Of a stretch of DNA of 13,090 bases, positions 8,932-13,090 are shown in pieces (position 1 is the first letter of the stretch; every line of letters starts with the position of its first letter). The notes beneath the pieces are model-generated. The model was not told the DNA's origin and did not search any database. It saw nothing but the letters and a program-made list of their open reading frames with translations. The DNA is taken from positions 1 to 13,090 of the forward strand of contig RCNN01000461.1 in assembly GCA_003667245.1 (NCBI GenBank). The letters run 5' to 3'. The DNA is from Heterostelium multicystogenum (lineage: Eukaryota > Evosea > Eumycetozoa > Acytosteliales > Acytosteliaceae). The position numbers and the translations under genes are program-made.

Positions 8932-8935
8932 AGGA
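8932..8935 (+). promoter_or_regulatory. Ribosome binding site favouring GTG 8943
   Basis: AGGA ends 7 nt before GTG 8943, while the in-frame ATG at 8928 lies upstream of it and has only CCACC-type sequence before it. The GTG (or ATG 8955) also fits the start of the first beta strand, SLMIAWIGY. Confidence 0.55.
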
Positions 8936-8942
8936 CTCTGAC

Positions 8943-9954
8943 GTGAAATCATTAATGATTGCATGGATTGGCTATCAACGACGCGCCGATACCATGAAGC
9001 AATACTGGGCGTATGACATTCTGCATCTGCCCAACCAGTTCAAGAAGAAATCCGCGCGGCCGCTGGATTACTTGATCAAGTCGTTTAAAACCCTGAAGAC
9101 CCTGTTGGCCGGTTCGCCTGACGTGCTGTGGGTGCAGTTGCCGCCGAGCCCGGTATTGCATATAGCACTGGCCTACAAGTTTATATTCAACCGGCGGCTG
9201 AAGATTATCGCCGATGCCCACAACAGCCTGTTGCGCAAACAATGGATAGGCTTTCCGGGCACGGTAGCGCTGTTGAATAGAATCGATGCCGTCGTCGTTC
9301 ATAATTTTAAAGTCAAAGAAGAGTTGGCCGGCCTGGGCGTCAAGGACACCAATATCTTTATCCTGGAAGACTTGCCGTGTGACTTTCACGCGGCGCCCGC
9401 CAGTGAGCGCGAGACACCCTATGTACTGTTTCCGTGCTCGTTTGATATCGATGAACCGATCGAGAATCGTGATCAACGCCGCCCGGGAAATGCCCGGTGT
9501 CGACTTCCTGATCACCGGCAAGCATCAGGGCAAGCTCTCCGAGGGGCTCGTGGCGTCACTCCCCGAGAACATCAAGCTGACCGGCTTCCTCAGCAAGGCG
9601 ACCTTTGAACAGCTGCTGTGCCACGCGAATGTGGTGCTCGGCCTGACCACCCGCGACAACGTCCAGCTGAGCGTGGCCAACGAAGCGGTCAGCGCCGGCA
9701 GGCCGATGGCGCTTTCGAATACCACGGTACTGCGCTCGTTGTTTTCCGAGGCGGCGGTGTTTGTCGACACCCTGGACCCGCTGTCCATCAAGGCCGGCGT
9801 CGCGCAGCTCATCGCCAATCAAGAAACCTATAAAGAGAAATCGGCCTTGCTCAAAGCCAAGCGAATAACCCGCTGGAAAGGCCAGGCCCAACTGTTAAGA
9901 ACTGCCGCCCACTATTTAATGATGTCTATTACACCTGACAGGAAGGGAACCGTC
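8943..9954 (+). CDS. Glycosyltransferase (GT4-like), one frameshift, no visible stop
   Basis: Probable cytoplasmic glycosyltransferase adding one sugar to the repeat unit. The N-terminal half has alternating strands and helices (SLMIAWIGYQRRADTMKQYW, DVLWVQLPPSPVLHIALAYK, LKIIADAHNSLLRKQW, DAVVVHNFKVKEEL). The C-terminal half has VDFLITGKHQGKL, NIKLTGFLSKATFEQLL and VANEAVSAGRPMALSNT, whose NEA.S.G.P pattern is the nucleotide-sugar-binding block of GT-B enzymes of the GT4 type. One extra A near 9464-9465 shifts the frame between them. About 337 codons lie before the next ATG, usual for this group. There is no stop before the following Alg14-like gene, which is in the same frame; I place the boundary at 9954 because a strong ribosome site and ATG follow. 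Donor and acceptor are unknown. Confidence 0.78.
9940..9947 (+). promoter_or_regulatory. Ribosome binding site for the Alg14-like gene
   Basis: AGGAAGGG ends 7 nt before the ATG at 9955. It is the main reason to treat the Alg14-like protein as a separate translation start although the upstream frame is open into it. Confidence 0.75.
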
Positions 9955-10410
9955 ATGAGTCAATCAAGTGATGTTTTATTGATTTGTTCTGGAGGTGGGC
10001 ACTGGGTACAAATGAGCAAGTTGCTGCCTGCCTTCGACGGTCAAAAAGTTACCATCGCCACCGTTGATATCAGCATTGGCTCGCAGTATCCAACCCATGC
10101 CTTCGCGCAAGTCCCGGACTTTAATCGCAGTGAACCGTTGAAGATCATCAAGGGCTTTTGCCAGATCTTTGCGATCGTTTACCGCAGCAAGGCCAGGTAC
10201 GTGATCTCCACCGGGGCGGCACCGGGGTTGCTGGGGCTGGTCGCGGGAAAACTGATGGGCAAAAAGACCCTGTGGATCGACAGCATTGCCAATCCCAAGA
10301 AGCTCTCGTTGTCCGGCAGGATCGCTGTGTATTTTTGTCGATGAGTTGCTGACCAGTGGCCCACGCTGTCGCAAAACAGCCGGGCCCAATATAAAGGGAG
10401 GATTGTATAA
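9955..10410 (+). CDS. Alg14/PssD-like glycosyltransferase subunit, two frameshifts at the 3' end
   Basis: Membrane-associated half of a two-part GT-B enzyme. In Alg13/Alg14 and the rhizobial PssD/PssE pair, this subunit anchors the catalytic partner. The N-terminal glycine-rich loop is visible (VLLICSGGGHWVQMSKLLPA), followed by VISTGAAPGLLGLVAGKLMG (the conserved STGAAP block and hydrophobic helix) and TLWIDSIANPKKLSLSGRIA. The frame breaks at a T run, 10332-10336 (extra T), and is restored by a missing C near 10353-10354. The natural end then reads QWPTLSQNSRAQYKGRIV and stops at 10408-10410, directly before the partner gene's ATG. Restored length is about 151 aa, as for PssD. In Rhizobium the PssDE pair adds glucuronic acid; the ugd gene here agrees with the same sugar, but this is inference. 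Confidence 0.85.
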
Positions 10411-10887
10411 ATGATATTTTGCAGCGTTGGCACTCAAGCACCCTTTGAAAGAATGCTCGGCTACTTGCATGAGTGGAGTCATGCAAACCCGCAGGTCCCG
10501 ATTGTTGCCCAGGTGGGCAATAACGAAAATGACCTGGGGCGCATTACGGCTTACAAGACCATCGCCGAGCCGCTGTTTTCCAAAAACTTCAATGCGTCAA
10601 AGGTGATTGTTTCCCATGCGGGCATGGGCAATATCATTCGCTCCCTTGAACTGGGCAAACCGATTGTTATTGTCCCGCGCGACAGTCGGCGCGGTGAACA
10701 CATCAATAATCACCAGTACGACACCGCCGAAAACTTTTCAGACCTTCCCTCTGTGTTTATTGCCCATGATAAAGATGCGTTCTTTTCGGCGATTGATTCG
10801 GCGCTTAACTACAGCAGTGCCGAAAGTTCACTGGACTTTACCGAAAGGGACCGCTTGATCAGTTATGTGAAGTCATTCACTTCTTAA
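10411..10887 (+). CDS. Alg13/PssE-like glycosyltransferase subunit (intact)
   Basis: Cytosolic, catalytic half of the two-part enzyme formed with the preceding Alg14/PssD-like protein, a GT28 C-terminal-domain protein. It opens with MIFCSVGTQAPFERML, the typical VGT.. start, and carries ASKVIVSHAGMGNIIRSLEL followed by GKPIVIVPRDSRRGEHINNH; the SHAG.G..... and GKP..VVPR blocks form the UDP-sugar binding site, and the HQ..TA pattern follows as NHQYDTAENF. Length is 158 aa, normal for PssE. It is the only gene in the window without a visible frame break. GGGAGG at 10396-10401 is its ribosome site, inside the end of the upstream gene, and the start codon directly follows that gene's stop. GC is somewhat lower than in its neighbours. 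Confidence 0.9.
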   Translation: MIFCSVGTQAPFERMLGYLHEWSHANPQVPIVAQVGNNENDLGRITAYKTIAEPLFSKNFNASKVIVSHAGMGNIIRSLELGKPIVIVPRDSRRGEHINNHQYDTAENFSDLPSVFIAHDKDAFFSAIDSALNYSSAESSLDFTERDRLISYVKSFTS

Positions 10888-10942
10888 GTTTCGGCTGTTT
10901 GTCAATCCGCTCTTATTGCCTTTAATCATCGAGTAATCGTTT

Positions 10943-12405
10943 ATGATCCAGTTATATTGTCTGGCGGTTTCAGGCACGCGCCTGTGGCCGCTTTCAAGAG
11001 CGCTTAAAAAAAGCAGTTTATTGCGCTGCACGGTGACTTGAGTTTGTTTCAAGCCACCTTGGATCGCATCAAGAACCTGTCGATAGAGGGCGAGACCGTC
11101 AGCCCGCCGATCATTGTGTGCAACGAAGAACACCGTTTCATCGTGGCCGAGCAAAGTCGATCACTGGACGTGATCCCGCAGAAAATCCTCCTTGAGCCGA
11201 CCGCCCGCAACACCGCCCCGGCGATTGCGGCGGCAACCCTGTCGGCGCTGGTGGATGGGGACGATCCGATCCTGCTGGTGCTGGCGGCGGACCATGTGAT
11301 CGGCGATACCCAAGCGTTTAATGCGGCCCTTGACACTGGCCAAGGTGGAAGTCAACAAAGGCAAGATCGTCACCTTCGGGGTTGTGCCCACCAAGCCGGG
11401 AGACCGGCTACGGCTATATCCGTACTCAAGCGGCTGCGGTGGACGGCGCCGCGCATGTCGATGCCTTCGTGGAAAAGCCCGACCTGGCGACCGCGCAAGG
11501 CTACCTGGAACAAGGCAACTACTTCTGAACAGCGGCATGTTCATGTTCCGCGCCTCGGTGATGAAGGCCGAGCTGGAGCGCCTGAGCCCGGAGATATGGT
11601 GGCCGCGGACAACTGTCCCTCTCCAACGCGGACCCCATGACCAGGATTTCACCCGGCTCAGCCAGGTGGATTTGTGAACGCACCCAACGTGTCGATCGAT
11701 TACCGCGGTGATGGAAAAGACCCACATCGCGTCGGTGGTCATCCTCGATTCGCCCGTGGAGCGACCTGGGTGCCTGGGACTCAGTGTGGGAAGCGGCCTC
11801 AGAAAGGTCAACCAAAAGAACTGCACCCAGAGGTGACGTGCTGCTGCAGGACGTTCACCAACAGCTATGTGCATGCCAGCCACCGCCTGTCACACGGTTG
11901 CAGGATCAATGATGTGGTGGTCGTCGAGACCGCGCGACGCGATGTTTTGGTGACCACCAAGGACCACGCGCAAAGATCAAGAAATTAGTCGCGCCGCGCT
12001 ACTGAGAAGAGCACCGGATCGAGAAGCACCAGCCCACCGCGAAGTCTATCGGCTGGTGGGGAATATAATGGACTCGGTGGACCAGGGCTATCGGTTACCA
12101 GTGAAGCGGATCACGGTGAAGCCCGGGGCACAAGCTGTCGGTGCGGCAACTGCACCACCAGCCGTGCACCCCGAGCACTGGATCGTGGTGTCCGGCACCG
12201 CGAATGTGCAAATCGCCGACAAAGCAAGTGCTGCTGCTGACCGCGAGAACCAGTCCACCTACATCCCCATTGGCGTTGTGCACTCCCTCGAAAAACCCGG
12301 GGCGAATCCCGCTGGAGCTGATTGAAGTCCAATCGGGCTCGTACCTGGGCGAGGACGACATCATCCGCTTTGAAAGACCGCTATGGCCGCCTCGAGCTTG
12401 TTTAA
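10943..12405 (+). pseudogene. manC: Mannose-1-phosphate guanylyltransferase / mannose-6-phosphate isomerase (type II), many frameshifts
   Basis: Bifunctional enzyme (AlgA/ManC/WbpW type) making mannose-6-P from fructose-6-P and GDP-mannose from mannose-1-P. As read it is scattered over all three frames, but the domain order is complete. The nucleotidyltransferase signature (SGG.GTRLWPLSR) is at about 10958-10995 across two indels. Then come LFQATLDRIK, KILLEPTARNTAPAIAAATL, LVLAADHVIGD, VEVNKGKIVTFGVVPTKP, a FVEKP block (about 11466-11480) and NSGMFMF (about 11527-11548). The C-terminal cupin/isomerase part shows VKRITVKPGA, EHWIVVSGTANVQI, NQSTYIPIGVVHSLE and LIEVQSGSYLGEDDIIRFE, ending at TAA 12403-12405. 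The usual YPKQF segment is replaced by an A run near 11002-11008. Indels can be placed near 10949, 10966, 11333, 11397, 11524, 11672, 11705, 11752, 12300 and 12374, and others exist. Because motifs survive around every break, sequence error is likelier than true decay. Confidence 0.87.
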
Positions 12406-12417
12406 AGGAAGATTGAA

Positions 12418-13090
12418 ATGAATGTAACTGTATTTGGGAATCGGCTATGTGGGTCTTGTGCAGGCAGCGGTGCTGGGCCGACGCGGGGCATGAGGTGTGT
12501 TGTGTCGACGTGGACGCGACTAAAGTCGAGAACCTCAAGGCCGGCATATATTCCGATCTTTGAGCCCGGGCTGAGTGCCGCTCGTCCAGAAGAACCAGTG
12601 ATGCCGGAACGCTTGCACTCACCACCGACGCCGCGCAAGGCGTGCGGCATGGAGAGGTGCAGTTCATCGCCGTGGGCACCCCGCCTGATGACGATGGCAG
12701 CGCCGAACATCAAGTACGTGCTCTCCGTTGCCGCGACCATTGCGCTCAACATGAACCGAGCCGAAGATTATCTTTAACAAGTCCACGGTGCCGGTGGGGA
12801 CGGCGGACAAGGTCCGGGCGAAGGTGTCCGAGGTGTTGACGTCGCGGGGGCTCGAGGGTGGAGTTCCACGTGATCTCGAACCCCGAGTTCCTCAAGGAAG
12901 GTTCGGCGGTCGCCGACTGCACCCGGCCCCGACCGGATCATCATCGGCAGCGACAGCAGTTACGCCGTGGACCGCATGCGGGAGCTGTATGAACCCTTCA
13001 ACCGCAACCACGAAAAGATCATTCACGATGGACAATCAGAGAGTGCCGAGCTGACCAAGTACGCGGCCAACTGCCTGCTGGCCACCAAGA
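12418..13090 (+). pseudogene. ugd: UDP-glucose 6-dehydrogenase, 5' half only, many frameshifts
   Basis: NAD-dependent enzyme oxidising UDP-glucose to UDP-glucuronate, the donor for glucuronic acid in the polymer. The gene starts at ATG 12418 (MNVTVFG), 12 bp after the manC stop, with AAGGAAG as ribosome site. The dinucleotide-binding G.GYVG loop is readable across an extra A at about 12439. Further family blocks lie in varying frames: IPIFEPGLSA, GEVQFIAVGTPPD, NIKYVLSVAATIA, a STVPVGTADKVRAKV block (about 12780-12825), a NPEFLKEGSAV block (about 12880-12912) and ELTKYAAN near the end. NPEFLKEG followed by an RPDRIIIG-like stretch favours UDP-glucose over GDP-mannose dehydrogenase. About 224 of the usual 440-450 residues are present; the catalytic cysteine lies beyond the window. 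The indels resemble those in manC and probably reflect sequence quality. Confidence 0.85.

Noticed and set aside
10888..10942. Possible terminator between the pssE-like gene and manC
   Set aside because: No stem-loop followed by a T run is visible in these 55 bases.
1..13090. CRISPR arrays, tRNA or rRNA genes, insertion sequences, phage genes
   Set aside because: I saw no regularly spaced repeats, no RNA gene folds and no transposase or phage motifs on either strand.

Overview
This window looks like part of a Wzy-dependent exopolysaccharide (EPS/capsule-type) gene cluster from a gammaproteobacterium, most probably a Pseudomonas of the fluorescens type. That assignment rests on the general look of the proteins, the moderately high GC content and the gene mix; I could not run a search. 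Nearly every gene is interrupted by one or more small indels, mostly in homopolymer runs. The protein family signal continues on both sides of each break, so I read these as single genes with frame errors, most likely sequencing errors, and annotate full spans.

Layout. A leftward gene (39-553) encodes an RfaH-type antiterminator of the NusG family. A 231-bp divergent intergenic region (554-784) separates it from a rightward gene series: a Wzb-type low-molecular-weight tyrosine phosphatase (785-1228), a Wzc-type tyrosine autokinase/co-polymerase (1274-3505), a leader of about 105 bp holding a perfect match to the RfaH recruitment site ops (3566-3577), a Wzy-type polymerase (3611-4883), a Wzx-type flippase (4880-6341), a polysaccharide pyruvyl transferase (6338-7484), a secreted PL14-like polysaccharide lyase (7510-8356), a hexapeptide acyltransferase (8357-8900), a glycosyltransferase (8943 to about 9954), an Alg14/PssD-like and an Alg13/PssE-like glycosyltransferase pair (9955-10410 and 10411-10887), a bifunctional mannose-1-phosphate guanylyltransferase/phosphomannose isomerase (10943-12405), and the 5' half of a UDP-glucose 6-dehydrogenase (12418 to the window end).

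How it fits together. ManC and Ugd supply GDP-mannose and UDP-glucuronate. The glycosyltransferases assemble a lipid-linked repeat unit, the acyltransferase and pyruvyl transferase decorate it, Wzx flips it and Wzy polymerises it. Wzc and the phosphatase control chain length and export by tyrosine phosphorylation cycling. The lyase probably trims or clears polymer in the periplasm. I see no initiating phosphoglycosyl transferase and no Wza outer-membrane channel, so these must lie outside the window or elsewhere in the genome.

The most interesting point is regulatory: a linked RfaH-type gene together with a perfect ops element inside the cluster, immediately before a wzy gene that lacks a Shine-Dalgarno sequence. 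This suggests that a dedicated RfaH controls elongation and translation of the distal EPS genes. Reading-frame quality drops sharply after about 10.94 kb, where manC and ugd carry many indels.
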